Part shown: one piece after another, positions 46,008-57,719 of the stretch
How positions within the stretch are numbered: position 1 is the first letter of the stretch
How the letters are laid out: each line of letters begins with the position of its first letter
Assembly (NCBI RefSeq): GCF_026151205.1
Contig: NC_087079.1
Location: forward strand, 14,322,445-14,386,444
DNA: 64,000 bases
DNA from: Bolinopsis microptera
Lineage: Eukaryota; Ctenophora; Tentaculata; Lobata; Bolinopsidae
Reading direction: 5' to 3'
Notes under the pieces: model-generated
What the model was told of the DNA's origin: nothing
What the model saw: only the letters and a program-made list of their open reading frames with translations
The model's database searches: none
Translations under genes and position numbers: made by a program

Positions 46008-46100
46008 GTACTGGAGGTTGTACTAGAAGTAGTCTCTCCGCGGGTCGCACGTGTACGAGTGCCTCGCCGCGGGCGCAGCGTGCGCTTCTCCAGCGCTTGT
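46008..46100 (-). other. GC-rich possible exon, uncertain
   Basis: The minus strand has an open frame ('CARGEALVHVRPAERLLLV') ending at GAAGGA|GTAAGT, a near-consensus donor at about 45972. Its base composition differs sharply from the surroundings. No family is recognised, and a good acceptor is missing, so this is a weak candidate. Confidence 0.2.
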
Positions 46101-46139
46101 GACTCGCTCTACACTTTCCTCACCAGGGGTGGTGTCTAT

Positions 46140-47200
46140 AGTGGGCTGTTGTTTGGAGCACACTGAGGGAGGGTATTAAGTTACTAGGGGTTGCTGCAGG
46201 GAGGGGTTTACTAGTTACTAGGGTCTCTGAGGCAATGGGGGTTATCTATTATACTAGGGTCGCTGAGGGAGGGGTTACTAGGTATACTAGGGGTTGCTGA
46301 GGATGGGGTTACTAGGTTCACTAGGGTCGCTGAGGGGAGGGTTCTAGGTTACTAGGGGTCGCTGAGGGGGAGGTTACTAGGTTACTAGGGTTTAGCTGAG
46401 GAGGGGTTACTAGTATACTAGGGTCGCTGAGGAGGGTTACTAGGTTTTACTAGGGGTCGCTGTGGAGTGGTTATAGGTTACGAGGGGCCGCTGAGGAAGT
46501 GTTACTAGGTTACAGGGGTCGCTGAGGGAGGGGTTACTAGGTTACTAGTACCGCTGAGGGAGGGGTTACTAGTACTAGGGGTCTGCTGAGGGAGTGTTTC
46601 TAGGTTACTAGGTTACTAGGGGTCACTGAGGATGGGGTTACTTGTTACTAGGGGTTACTAGGGTCGCGGAGGAGGGGTTACTACGTTACCTAGGTTTACT
46701 TAGGGGTCACTGAGGATGGGGTTACTAGTTAGCTAGGGACACTGAGATGGGGTTACTAGTTACAAGGGGTCGCTGAGGAGAGGTTACTAGTTACTAGGGT
46801 TGCTGAGGGAGGGGTTACAGGTTACTAGGGTCACTGAGGATGGGGTACTAGTTACTAGGGGTCGCTGAGGGAGGGGTTACTAGGTTACTAGGGTCACTGA
46901 GGATGGGTTACAATGGTTACTAAGGGTCACTGGAGGATGGGGTTACAGGTTACTAGGGTCGCTGAGGGAGAGGTTACTAGGTTACTAGGGGTTGCTGAGG
47001 GAGGTTACTAGTTACTAAGGGTCACTGAGGATGGGGTTACTAGGTTACGTAGCGGTCACTGTGGATGGGGTTACTAGGTTACTAGGGGTTACTAGGGGTC
47101 CGCTGAGGGAGGGTTTTCTAGGTTACTAGGGTCGCTGAGGAAGGGTTACTAGGTTAATAGTTACTAAGGGTTCCGCTGAGGAGGGTACTACTAGATAATA
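46140..47200 (+). repeat. Large 30-bp minisatellite
   Basis: About 30 or more copies of a unit near GGTTACTAGGGGTCGCTGAGG with GAGGGGTTACTA around it. Unit length wobbles by single bases throughout, and variants GTCACTGAGGATGG form sub-blocks. The wobble may be real divergence or uncorrected long-read error. Confidence 0.9.
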
Positions 47201-47409
47201 CTAGTAGTTATAAAACTGTGGGGTGGATCTTTTGATTGAAGTTTCCGTATTGTTGTTAGGGATTCCACAGAGGAAATTGGAGACATTGATCGTATTGCTG
47301 TAATAAAACAAGTACAATCCGTACTTTTTCAATTTCCATATGCTTTAATATAGAGACCACTACAATATTTCTGTACACGTGCAATGTAATAATGTTACAA
47401 TGTAGGGGG

Positions 47410-48060
47410 GGTGTCATGTCCGTCTATGTCCGCCTATGTCCCTGTCCTTTTTGGATTCTATGAGACAAACGGACGTGATTTTTGGGACATTGGCGACACG
47501 GACGGACATGGCGGACTCGGACGGACATTGAGGGCGACTCGGACGGACATTGCGGACTCGGACGACAATTGGCGGACCCGACGGACAATTAGCGGACTTG
47601 GATGGACATGGTGAGGACATTAGCGGACATTGGTGACATTATGGACAAACATGTTGGGAGGACGAAGATACTGAAGAGTACTGAAGTACTGAGGAGGATG
47701 CTGAGAAGGATGGCAGAGAGGATGGCTGAGAGGATGACTGAGAGGAATAGACTGAGGAGGAAGACTGAAGGAGATGACTGAGGAGATGAATGAGAGGGAG
47801 AAGGATCAGTAGAACCCAGGAGAGGAGGGACCCCAGAAGGAGGACCTAGGAGGAGGAGGAGGAGAACTGAGGAGGATGACTGAGGGGTACCGCGACAATT
47901 GATCCCCGACAATTGACCCCCCGACAATTGACCCCCCCCCCCGACAATGACCCCCCGACAATTGACCCCTATGTATACAACTGGGGTCAATTGACGCGAT
48001 CTAGGGTTTAGTACGACAATTGACACCCCCGACAATTTGACACCCCCCATGTAAATTAAT
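47410..48060 (+). repeat. Chain of short minisatellites (TGTCCG, GAGGATGACT, CCGACAATTGACC)
   Basis: TCCGCCTATG then GGACTCGGACGGACATT units to about 47640; GAGGATGACTGA units about 47660-47885; CCGACAATTGACCCC units 47890-48045. The last unit is the same as the one at 4117-4155, more than 43 kb away. Confidence 0.85.
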
Positions 48061-48062
48061 AC

Positions 48063-48195
48063 TGGGTCATTGATCGGGTTAGGGTCAGGATCCTGGGTCA
48101 GGTCCGGGTCAGGTCAGGTCAGTGGGTCCAGGGTCAGGGTAGGGTCAGGGTCAGGGTCAGGGTCAGGGTCAGGGTCAGGGTCAGGGTCAGGTCAG
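48063..48195 (+). repeat. GGGTCA hexamer array
   Basis: About 18-20 near-perfect GGGTCA units with a few GGTCA slips. It ends exactly at the start of the 9.5-kb duplicated unit. Confidence 0.9.
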
Positions 48196-48196
48196 G

Positions 48197-48910
48197 CTAC
48201 TGATATAACTTTGATTGACGATGTCAATCCGTCGAGATCGTTGCTCTGCGAAGCGAAGCAAGAATGCGGCGTGTCGAAGTCCTCCAAATATAACTTGATT
48301 CACGATGTCAATCTTTCCCAGCTCGGCGAGGCCCAGTGGTGCCAAGTGCATTTTCAATTTTGCCGATCTAAGTTGTATCACGTGGTGACCCCACTGTCGC
48401 TTCACCCCTGTAGAGTTTCAACGATACAGGCGGGTCATACAACGTATGACCAATGACAAGATCTACGGTTGCGAGAAAAATTATTTGATCATGTTTACTT
48501 TTAAATGTTGGGGAATCCCGATTTCCAGGATTTATTTCGGTCGGGATTCCCGGGATTTAAAAATGAGATCGGGAATGACTTTACTACTAGGGTCCCCAGG
48601 TAAGCCTCGGGCAGACAATATTTCGAGAAGAAAGTTGTAGGTTTACAACCTACCAGTACGCGCGCCGAGTTGGACTCGTCGACGGTCCTGGAACACATAT
48701 TTTACGAGTATCACGTACCCGTTAAGAAGAAAGCGGCGCGCTCTTGGCCCTACTTCGAAGAAATTTAGACCATACAGACGAGTAACATCCGTCAAAGTAG
48801 CGCGCACAGCTTTCTTCTCGAAATATTATGGTCCGAGGCAGGGTGCTGAGTTGTACAAATGACAAAGTAGCGTGCGCCGCTACTTTGACATTACTATACA
48901 GTTTCCAACT
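48197..48910. repeat. GC-rich module cluster at the start of duplicate copy 1
   Basis: Same modules as at 14.9-16.3 kb: GATTGACGATGTCAATC (48214), GCTCGGCGAGGCCCAGTGG (48323), TATCACGTGGTGACC (48376), the GGGTCCCCAGGTAAG word (48590), GCGCGCCGAGTTGGACTCG (48660) and AGTAGCGTGCGCCGCTACTTT (48867, an inverted repeat). Relative to copy 2 it lacks about 24 bp containing GCCGCGCACTCGTGCGCGG. Confidence 0.75.
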
Positions 48911-49567
48911 TGGATGCATTATGCAATCAAACCACAACACATGTTCGAGAATACAAGTGAAACATCGAGAATAGTGTTCCAAATAAATTGAGATTACTGA
49001 TCAGATTAAGATTAAAATATCCGACTCAATAAACGATTTGCCTTTAGAATTTAAGTTAAATAGGGTAAACAGGTCCAAGGTCGAAGAACTTCATTCAAAG
49101 AACTTAATTCAGTATTCAAAATGTCAATTATAAAATAAAATCATCAAATTATGTATCAGTACATTATAATTATTACATTAATGTCGGTAAAGATGATTTC
49201 GCTATCACTTTTATAAAAATTTGCTAAAATGTTAGCAAAAAACACCAGGTGCTTAAATGGCATAGGAATCTTGACCTTCCTGAAATCATCCTCTCAGTCT
49301 CTTCCAAAAAATTAAAAACAGCATTCGGTGGTGATCAAGATACAAACCTGGATAAAAACAAAATGAGCCAATAGTTAGTTCAAAAATGAACTAATAATCA
49401 ATGTCTTTATATTACACAAAGTATAAATTACAATATGCAGTAGATAACAGTAGGTAACCGACGGCGCCGGCAAACATCACTCCAAATACATCACACGGAG
49501 CTTGGCTATCACATTATCGGCAGATCTAAGATATTAGGACGACTAAATAACGACAAATATCATGTGA
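48911..49567. other. 3' flank of the LDLa receptor
   Basis: Downstream of the receptor stop (minus strand); presumed 3' UTR and spacer. No other features seen. Confidence 0.4.
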
Positions 49568-52500
49568 TCAGTCGTCGTTGTCGGTGGTGACAGGAGTTCC
49601 ACAAGGAGCTAGGTTCCGTGCTAGTCGTTCCGGACGGGAGGTCGAGAACCCCACTGAAAACTCGGACTGATAATTGTCTGATAAACAGTTCTGATCGTAA
49701 TCTGACACACTGAGGAAAATGAAATTTAGATACGTTAGTTATTCATAAAATTAAATGGGGACCAACATAATAATTATATCGATTTTGAGAACAATAGAAA
49801 ATGTGGAGATAAAATATCAAATATGATAATTAGTACGAATAAATGTTACCTGTTGATATGATCGTCCCAGATGACGTTGTTGTTAACGTGGTACTGGTAA
49901 CTGACGGGGACACGTGACCGGGCTGAAGTAGCACGTGATCGCGCGGAGTGCGCGTGAGATCTGGCAGAAGGTGCACGTGAAGGTGCGCGCGAGGAGGCCC
50001 CGGGACCAGAGGAGTAGCCCCCGCTAGCTATTGAGGGTGGAGGTCCGTCTGCGATGCTGACATCTGTAGTGCTCTGCACTGGAGCAATACCGAACCTTTC
50101 GTATGGGTTTTGTCTGAAAAGATGCTCGTCAAAACTGTGTTACAACTTACACTTACAGAACACATCATCATATTATGGTCAAAATATATATTCACTACAG
50201 TTGCTGAGCTGCAAGCTGGTAATGAAAGGTTACAGTCCAGCTAATTGTCGAATGTTATTTTGTGGCCTCGTACTATTAGCAATAACACAAACACAACTGT
50301 TTGTGTTAGTAATTACTCGCTGAGTAAATAACAAACCACCTCTGATTATGATTAATAATTCAACGGAAGATTGGAATATTCAGTATTCGCCCTCTCGTGA
50401 CCGCATACTTAATCACTCAATCTCCCCTGTTTACTAACGTGTTAATAGGTTTAAGACTGGACCCTATAGAACTGTTAGTGATAGTCTCATAGTGATCTAG
50501 AGACTTGTTGTTCCTCCGTTGCCAGGCACCATCCGAACTACACACTGTTGTCTCCAGTTCCGAGTAGGTGTTTGTAGTGACACATACGTTCGTCTCCACC
50601 TGTACAGGAGGAGTTTTAGACATTTAGAGACGAGGAAATGAGAGAGCAAATTATCATTAGGTTCCGTTCTAAAATCAGAAAACTGTTCTTGTTCTTCAGA
50701 ATGAAGACACGATATGAACAGGAAAGTTGAAAGGGAAATACTTACTGTTTTGTTGCTGGACTGAGTGAGCTGCTTGTACGTAGATCTGACTCGAGGTAGA
50801 ATGTTGAACTTGTAGAGAAGCCCAACTCCCACCACAGTCATGAAGAGGGCCGCGAATATTATTATCAGAGTGGGGGCTATGTGGTTCTGAAACAGCGACG
50901 AGAACTTTAAAACAAGTACAGTCAGTCGGATAAATTTAACGGCACACTCATAACAATGTCTGTCAATCAAAATTTCCCCGAAGTTGTACGAATTAAGCCA
51001 CAAATGTGGCTACACACTTTCAACATGGTTCACACGCGGAGCCCCCAGTTTGACAGACCTGATTCCCATCAGTTCGGGGATCTACCATAGTGTAGGTACA
51101 GTTCCACTCGTCTGACCGGTCAGAACAGTCCGGGGTCCGGTCGCACCACCGGTTAGTGGCCCTGCACTGGCCATTCTTACACTGTTTCTGTCCCTTTTTA
51201 CATGCTGAAGTGGGATTATTTTCGGAATTTTTTTTTCTGAATCTTGTAGTTGAACTCTATCACAATTAGTAAAGTACAATAAAAATAGTGCATTACTAAT
51301 TGTGAGATAGTTAAACTACAAGATTGAGGAAAAAAATAAACCTAAAAATAATGCTTATAAATCAAGAGGCTTGCATATAATGAACATATTGACACGGGTG
51401 CAGAGTTGAGTCTGTACGGAACCTAGTAGTTATGCCAGTTATGAAATTTGAAGTGAGTAAAAACTGCTATAAAAATCGTAGCGTATATCGATTAATGGAT
51501 ACAAATTCGAGTAAGTTACCTTGGCAGTTAGCCTCGTCCCTTCCATCCTGTTTACAGTGAATAAAACCATCACACACATCAGTGACACTAATACAGCGGT
51601 CTCCACAGTCGAACTGTAATACGGGATCACATGCTGCGCATTCCTGAAATAGTTGAAATTTAAATTGAGTTTTATAACTGGACAGTTGCACTTTGGAAGT
51701 TTATAATTTCCAGGTCACAGTAAATTTTCCACCGAAGCCATTCCTGCATGATTTTTTAATGTACTCGATCGTAAACGAGGCGATAATTAATAATGATAAT
51801 TAGTGTTTGTTTTGACTGTCAAGGTTGTAAAATTGGAACCTTGAACTCTTGTAGCTGTGAGTACTTTACCTTTGTTAAATTTAATCAAAGTTAGTATGTA
51901 TCTTGCATTATCTTCGTTAAACCACTTTACTGTATTCTTTAACTTTATTACATTCCACTTTTTTCATGTTTTGCGAGGAGTTAATTTTAATTCTGTTTAG
52001 TCAATAAAATTTAACGAAATTAACTCTAGCAGTCATAAACATCAAACATGGCACTTATTGATCCTGCAATGGACGACGACTCTATGACAGAACCTCAAAC
52101 CGTAGAAAAACCTTTTAAATGTAACCTCTGTGACTATCGAGGCAGGCAGAAACTTTATCTTCAGTCACACATGCGCACTCACACTGGAGAAAGACCCTAT
52201 AAATGTGAAAAGTGTGATTACTCGGCGACCACTAACGGTAACCTGACAGTTCACATGCGCACTCACACTGGCGAGCGGCCCTTTATCTGTAGTTTGTGTG
52301 ATTACTCAGCAAAAACTAACAGCTGCATTGCAGTTCACATGCGCACCCACACTGGGGAGAAACCTTATCAGTGTAAAAAGTGTGATTATTCAACATCCAG
52401 ACAGGGAAGGTTGAAAATTCATGATCGTACTCACACCGGAGAGAAACCTTTCGAGTGTAAAAAGTGTGATTTTTCAGCTACCAACAGATCAGCGCTGAAA

Positions 52501-55500
52501 TCACACGAACGTACTCACACTATGGAAAAGCCGTTTGTATGTACTCAGTGTGATTATAAAGCCAGGCAGAGCGGTGCTCTTAAATCACACATGCGCACTC
52601 ACACTGGCGAGCGACCCTATAAATGTGAAAAGTGTGATTACTCAGCAGCCGTTAGATGCAGCTTGAAAATTCACATGCGCTCACACACCGCAGAGACACC
52701 ATACAAGTGTGATCGGTGTGATTATCAGTGTAAGCATAAATGTTCTCTTGTGACACACATCCGTACTCACACTGGCGAGAGACCCTTTCAGTGTGATAAG
52801 TGTGACTTTTCGTGTTGTCAGAGAGGAGGTCTGACAATCCACAAGCGCACTCACACATTGGACAGACCATACAAATGTGAAGAGTGTGATTACCAGGCAG
52901 CACAGAAAGGCTCTCTGGCTACTCATATGCGTACTCACACTGGCGAGAGACCTTACCAGTGCGAAATATGTAACCACTCATTTACCACTAAAGGCAACCT
53001 GAAGGTTCATTTGCGCCGACACAACGCAGAAAGACCGTACAAATGTGATCGGTGTGAGTATAAAGCGAAACAGAAAGGGAATCTTAACAGTCACATGCTT
53101 ACTCACACAGGAGAGAAACCATTTCGGTGTAAAACTGAAAAGTGTGATTATTCAGCAGCTACTGCATCAGCGATAAAATCACACGAACGCACTCACTCCG
53201 GAGAGAAACCGTTCACATGTACTTTGTGCGATTATAAGGCTAAGCAAAGTAGTGCCCTTCGATCACACATGAGTACTCACACCAGTGAACGACCTTATAA
53301 GTGTGATATCTGTGACCTTTCAACTAAATCTAAGAATTCTCTAAAAGAACATCGTAAAATACACACGGGGGAGAGGCCGTACCCTTGTGATCAATGTAGC
53401 TTCTCTGCAAGAGGTAGGTGGAAGTTAATGGTTCATAAACGCACGCACACTAAAGAAAAACCTTTCAAGTGTGATGAGTGTGATTACAGAGGGAGTACTC
53501 TAAGTAGAGTAAAGTCACACCAACTCACACATACCAGTCTGCGACCCTACAAGTGTGATAAGTGTGGGTATCAGACCAAGCTAAAATGCTATCTGAATGA
53601 GCATATGTTTATTCACTCTGGGAAAAGACCTCACCACTGTGATAAATGTTCCTACAGTGCCATTACTAAAAGCAGATTGAAGATGCATGCACGGTCTCAC
53701 AGCGGGGTCCGTCCCCACAAGTGTAATCAGTGCGATTACCGATCCAAAACTAGATCTGATATGATAATCCACAAGCGATCTCATAGCGGGGAGAAGCCGT
53801 ATACTTGTGACACGTGTAACTACGCAGCATCAACCAATGGGAGCTTGACACGTCACAAACGTACACACACCGGAGAGAGACCTTACCCATGTTCTCAGTG
53901 TAACTACAGAGGGATTGATACGGGGGCGTTGCGAATTCATATGGCCCATACACATTCGGACGAGAGGCCGTTTGGATGCGAACATTGTGATTACAGAGCC
54001 AAAGTGAAGAAGAAGTTAAACCATCACGTTAGAAGAGTTCACATAAGATCACGTGATACAAATTTTTCTCGTGGTAAGTTCGAAGCGTGTTTTTTAGTCT
54101 ACCTATAGTTTGATTTATATTAGAGTCAAAAGTCTTCAGCTATCTTTCTTTCTTTTTTAATCAAGAATTTACAGTAAGGATTGCAAGTTTCACAAACACT
54201 ATTCAAAAATATCCTTCCATTCTCCCTCGCTCTATAATACACTAACTATTATTTGACGGAATATACCCAGCAGGAGGAGCGAAGACAGAGAAGAACAAGT
54301 AAAACGTAAGATAAAGTAGAGATAAAGATACTCTGGTAGTTTGCTTCTGAACTGCATCTCACAGATTACTTTTTAAGTTAGCGTTTGAAAACTTGGGATT
54401 GAACTGTAGGTCACTTCAGTTCAACATACATTTAAATTGTTTTAATTGGATTCGCCTCTTCTGATAAATTCTGATACTTTTGGGCCCCCCACTTTTTAAT
54501 TATACCTTAATTTTAACCCGTATGTTTAATTTTATCTATAATTGTTTCCATTGACAGTTTCACTTTGACTTAGTTTGCAGTTTGCATGATATCAACATAA
54601 TAATTGACAAAAACAAAAGAGTTTAAAGAAAAATACAACTAATAATGAGACACCCCAAGAAACACACAACAAAAGTAAATTTGTTAGAATTATAAATATG
54701 TTATAAATATGTTATAAATATGTCATAAATATGTCATAAATATGTTATAAATATGTTATAAATATGTTATAAATATGTTATAAATGTGTTATAAATATGT
54801 TATAAATATGTTATAAATATGTTATAAATATGTTATAATTATAAACCTGTTCGTCCTCTCCCTCGGCACAGTCAGGATGTCTATCACAGAGCCAAGTTTT
54901 ACTGATACAAGTACCGTCATTACACTTCCACTCTAACTGATTGCACTTAGCAGCCTGAAGGGGGAGGTGTTACAGAGGTGTTACAGAGGTGTTACAGAGG
55001 TGTTATAGAGGTGTTACAGAGGTGTTAAATAGAGGTGTTATAGAGGTGTTACAGATGTGTTACAGATGTGTTACAGAGGTGTTACAGAGGTGTTACAGAG
55101 GTGTTACAAAGGTGTTACAGAGGTGTTATAGAGGTGTTACAGAGGTGTTATAGAGGTGTTATAGAGGTGTTACAGAGGTGTTACATATGTGTTACAGATG
55201 TGTTACAGAGGTGTTACAGAGGGAAGTGTAGGTATTTCAGTACAAAACACGGCAGAAGTAAGAAAGTAGGAGTCAGGGTTTCAACAATGATAAAACTTAT
55301 TCGATACTAATGATGGCACCAATAAATCCTGCTACTTCTTTTATTGGTGATGTAACGAGTGACATAAGTGTCAACAATTGCAGAATAAAAATAGACTTTC
55401 CTGGATAATAAACTCAATGCCAGGAAAATCATCATCACTTATTAAAACAAGGTACACGTTTCCCTCAGGACGTTTTAACACGTAGTTAGTTTGTTACTCA

Positions 55501-56211
55501 CCACTCTGGGACACGTTTTAACACGTAGTTAGTTTGTTACTCACCACTCTGGGACACGTTTTAACACGTAGTTAGTTTGTTACTCACCACTCTGGGACAC
55601 GTTTTAACACGTAGTTAGTTTGTTACACACCACTCTGGGGCACGTTTTAACACGTAGTTAGTTTGTTACTCACCACTCTGGGACACTTCTTCTCGTCGTC
55701 CCCCAACTCACACTCCCTGTACCCGTTACACTTCATCCTAGCTGGGAGACACACTCCTGTTCCTTTACACTTGTACCTGTTGTCAGGGGAGATCAGGGCG
55801 TGGTAATTATTATATTATGTGTGAGAGTAATAGCTGGAGCAGTAGAGAAGAGAACATAACTGAAGACAGAATTTTAAAGGCTGATAAGCATTCAACAAAA
55901 CAATCGGATGATGTCGATTAACCAAGTAGTTTTAACAAAAATTAGGTATCACAACGTGATACCTAATATTACGGGGCGCTATTATGGATTAGATTTGGAC
56001 CTATCCGCGTAGTTTCATAAACGTAACTTCAAGTAAAGTAGGTTATAAGTAAGTTAAAGTAACTAACGTACCCATTACAATCATTAGAGGAGCTGCAAAC
56101 ACTCTCATCCTCCATATCAAGACAGTCGAGTCTGCCATCACAGAGTGAGGTACTGTCAATACACTTCACTCCGCAAGAGAACTGGGAACTGGAGCACCAG
56201 CCGCAGTCAGC
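49568..56211 (-). CDS. Single-pass receptor with five LDL-receptor class A modules, copy 1 (5' incomplete)
   Basis: Minus-strand exons: 56211-56072, 55776-55674, 54954-54847, 51643-51520, 51204-51059 (five six-Cys LDLa modules with Ca-site patterns such as '[11 protein letters not shown]' and '[11 protein letters not shown]'), then a transmembrane exon 50886-50746 ('[20 protein letters not shown]'), and tail exons 50599-50435, 50113-49850 and 49709-49568. Phases match from the first module through the transmembrane exon and between the last two exons. The join at 50435/50113 does not fit simply: the first tail frame ends in a stop at 50417, and the second starts in phase 2, so alternative tails are possible. 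The tail has 'QNPYERFG' and a Ser/Arg repeat ('[19 protein letters not shown]'). LDLa modules bind ligands through calcium-held acidic loops; the ligand is unknown. The signal peptide exon lies upstream and was not identified. Confidence 0.8.
51644..52047. other. Region between receptor intron edge and zinc-finger start
   Basis: AT-rich, without ORFs of note; the likely promoter and 5' UTR of the zinc-finger gene, which is entirely inside the receptor intron 51644-54846. Confidence 0.45.
52048..54108 (+). CDS. C2H2 zinc-finger protein with 23 fingers, copy 1
   Basis: One open exon of 686 codons from ATG 52048. After about 21 residues come 23 consecutive C2H2 fingers, most of the form CxxCDYxA...H.RTH, joined by TGE(K/R)P(F/Y) linkers, from '[10 protein letters not shown]' to '[19 protein letters not shown]'. 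Finger 13 has a longer Cys loop ('CKTEKC'). No KRAB, BTB or SCAN domain is visible. Such proteins bind DNA in the nucleus and usually regulate transcription; the target is unknown. The frame stops at 54108, but CGTG|GTAAGT at about 54074 is a strong donor, so a further exon may replace the last residues. It lies antisense within an intron of the LDLa receptor. Confidence 0.9.
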   Translation: MALIDPAMDDDSMTEPQTVEKPFKCNLCDYRGRQKLYLQSHMRTHTGERPYKCEKCDYSATTNGNLTVHMRTHTGERPFICSLCDYSAKTNSCIAVHMRTHTGEKPYQCKKCDYSTSRQGRLKIHDRTHTGEKPFECKKCDFSATNRSALKSHERTHTMEKPFVCTQCDYKARQSGALKSHMRTHTGERPYKCEKCDYSAAVRCSLKIHMRSHTAETPYKCDRCDYQCKHKCSLVTHIRTHTGERPFQCDKCDFSCCQRGGLTIHKRTHTLDRPYKCEECDYQAAQKGSLATHMRTHTGERPYQCEICNHSFTTKGNLKVHLRRHNAERPYKCDRCEYKAKQKGNLNSHMLTHTGEKPFRCKTEKCDYSAATASAIKSHERTHSGEKPFTCTLCDYKAKQSSALRSHMSTHTSERPYKCDICDLSTKSKNSLKEHRKIHTGERPYPCDQCSFSARGRWKLMVHKRTHTKEKPFKCDECDYRGSTLSRVKSHQLTHTSLRPYKCDKCGYQTKLKCYLNEHMFIHSGKRPHHCDKCSYSAITKSRLKMHARSHSGVRPHKCNQCDYRSKTRSDMIIHKRSHSGEKPYTCDTCNYAASTNGSLTRHKRTHTGERPYPCSQCNYRGIDTGALRIHMAHTHSDERPFGCEHCDYRAKVKKKLNHHVRRVHIRSRDTNFSRGKFEACFLVYL
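54109..54687. other. Downstream flank of the zinc-finger gene
   Basis: No clear next exon of the zinc-finger gene identified, though TTTTTTAATCAAG (about 54155-54167) could be an acceptor. AT-rich spacer, still inside the receptor intron. Confidence 0.35.
54689..54845 (+). repeat. ATAAATATGTT minisatellite
   Basis: About 14 copies of an 11-bp unit, ending two bases before the donor of the third LDLa exon on the minus strand. Confidence 0.9.
54961..55225 (+). repeat. GAGGTGTTACA minisatellite
   Basis: About 24 copies of an 11-bp unit, with GATGTGTTACA and GAGGTGTTATA variants. It begins next to the acceptor of the third LDLa exon (54954), so this exon is bracketed by two different 11-bp arrays. 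Confidence 0.9.
55470..55690 (+). repeat. 43-bp tandem repeat that includes a receptor splice donor
   Basis: Five units of ACGTTTTAACACGTAGTTAG + TTTGTTACTCACCACTCTGGGAC. On the minus strand the unit contains GTCCCAGAGTG|GTGAGTAAC, the last 11 exon bases and the donor of the second LDLa exon. The genuine exon ends in the first (highest-coordinate) unit. Confidence 0.88.
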
Positions 56212-56740
56212 CTGGTTAGAAAACAGTCGTCAAATATTGTGATAAGATAGCGGCTATAAGTATAGGTAGGTAAATTAGGTAATTTTAGAGGACACACCAG
56301 CAAAATCTCTAAAAAATGTGTTTCTAGATCAAAACGCGCAATCAAAAGAAGCTATATGGGCGAAACGTCGGCAATAACTTGTGTTACTCAGAGAAGATTA
56401 AAGCCAATCTCAATTGTACTTCAAATGGATAAACCCTCTGATAAGGGCAAAGTTTGTCATACGTTGTAGTACAAAGACCCAGGAAAAATGTAATTAGTTA
56501 TATTGGATATGTTTTCCAATACTTTCAATTGCCCTATTATATACGATAATAAAACACTTTTTAATTTTAGCAACATAAGTGATAAGAATTTGACGTAAAA
56601 TATTAGTCTAGGACAAGATAAAAATCCGATCGATGATATTTTGACGAAAGGAGTTAGTTAGCTTTAGTTAGTGAATATATTCAAATTGCAAATCGAAGTA
56701 CGTAACAACATAACAATTTCATTGACTGATTTTACTCGTC
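56212..56740. other. Intron or 5' region of LDLa receptor copy 1
   Basis: No further LDLa module or signal sequence recognised. The upstream exons may lie further on, but the next 1 kb is repeat. Confidence 0.4.
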
Positions 56741-57700
56741 TAAATTTCTTCGAAGTAGCGCGCGCCGCTTTCTTCTCGAATATGGCAAGTGCTACGAAGT
56801 AGCGCGCGCCGAGCCAGACCATTAATAATGGTCAACAATTTTATGAAAGGAGGAGAGTTGAAACCTATGTTTAAAACTGAAAAATTGAAGCTTGTCATAC
56901 GTTGTTTGCTCTAACCAGAGCCCTCTCGCTTGCAGTAGCGCGCGACCGCCGAAGCGCGTCACAAGCGCGTCACGCAGTACGCGTATACACATGGCTATGT
57001 GAAATACGTTGTATGACCCGCCGCGCACGAGTGCGCGGCTCCCCTAGCCTGTATCGTAAAAACGATACCATAGTGAAACAACCGTGGGGGTCACGACGTG
57101 ATACTGAATACAAGGTTATAGGTAATAGTTAATTGACGATGACAATTCTTCGCAGCTCGGCGAGGCGCACCCAGTAGCGCATCGCGATCGCAATACAAAG
57201 GTACAAATAGTTGTATCACGTTGTGACCCCCACGGTTGTTTCACTATGGTGGAGTTTCTACGATACAGGAAGAGCCGCGTACTCGTGCGCAGCGGGTCAT
57301 AAACGTATGACAAATAAATTAACGGGTGATACTCGTAAAATATTTGTTCCAATTATTAGGACCGTCGACGAGTCCAAATCGGCCGGCACGCGTCCTGGTA
57401 GGTTTTAAACTTGACCATTGTTAATGATCTGGCCCGGCGCGCGCTACTTCGTAGCACTTGCCATCGGGCCAACATTTCGAGAAGAAAGCGGCGCGCGCTA
57501 CTTCGAAAAAATTTAGACGAGCTAGTAACATCCGTCAAGCTGTAAACATACAACAAATAAGTAGCAAATATATTCACATAGCCATGATGCATGAGCCTAC
57601 GCGCGCGGCGGTCGCACGCTACTGCATTACAGCAAGCGAAAGGGCTTTGGTTAGAGCATGCAAGGTTATATAAATAGATCGCAAACAAAAATGCAAAATA
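56741..57700. repeat. GC-rich module cluster arranged as an imperfect palindrome
   Basis: The left part (56741-57118) and right part (57195-57530) are mutual reverse complements in blocks: GAAGTAGCGCGCGCCGCTTTC with GAAAGCGGCGCGCGCTACTTC, and CCATAGTGAAACAACCGTGG with its complement at about 57227. The turn is near 57140-57160, where the GATGTCAATC/GCAGCTCGG module sits. Beyond it, 57590-57665 carries the TTGCTCTAACCAGAGCCC module inverted. Confidence 0.75.
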
Positions 57701-57719
57701 TTCAATTTTGGTGATTGAC

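Noticed and set aside
47589-48456. ORFs of 128 and 153 codons
   Set aside because: Translations of GGGTCA, GAGGATGACT and CCGACAATTG tandem repeats; compositionally repetitive and frame-arbitrary.
52652-52977. Cys/His-rich minus-strand ORFs within the zinc-finger gene
   Set aside because: Antisense shadows of repeated C2H2 codons; the same pattern recurs at each finger.
55068-55310. 81-codon ORF of repeating 'VLQRCYRG'
   Set aside because: Direct translation of the 11-bp GAGGTGTTACA minisatellite.
54689-55690. CRISPR-like regularly spaced repeats
   Set aside because: Repeats are head-to-tail without unique spacers, in an animal genome with spliced genes.
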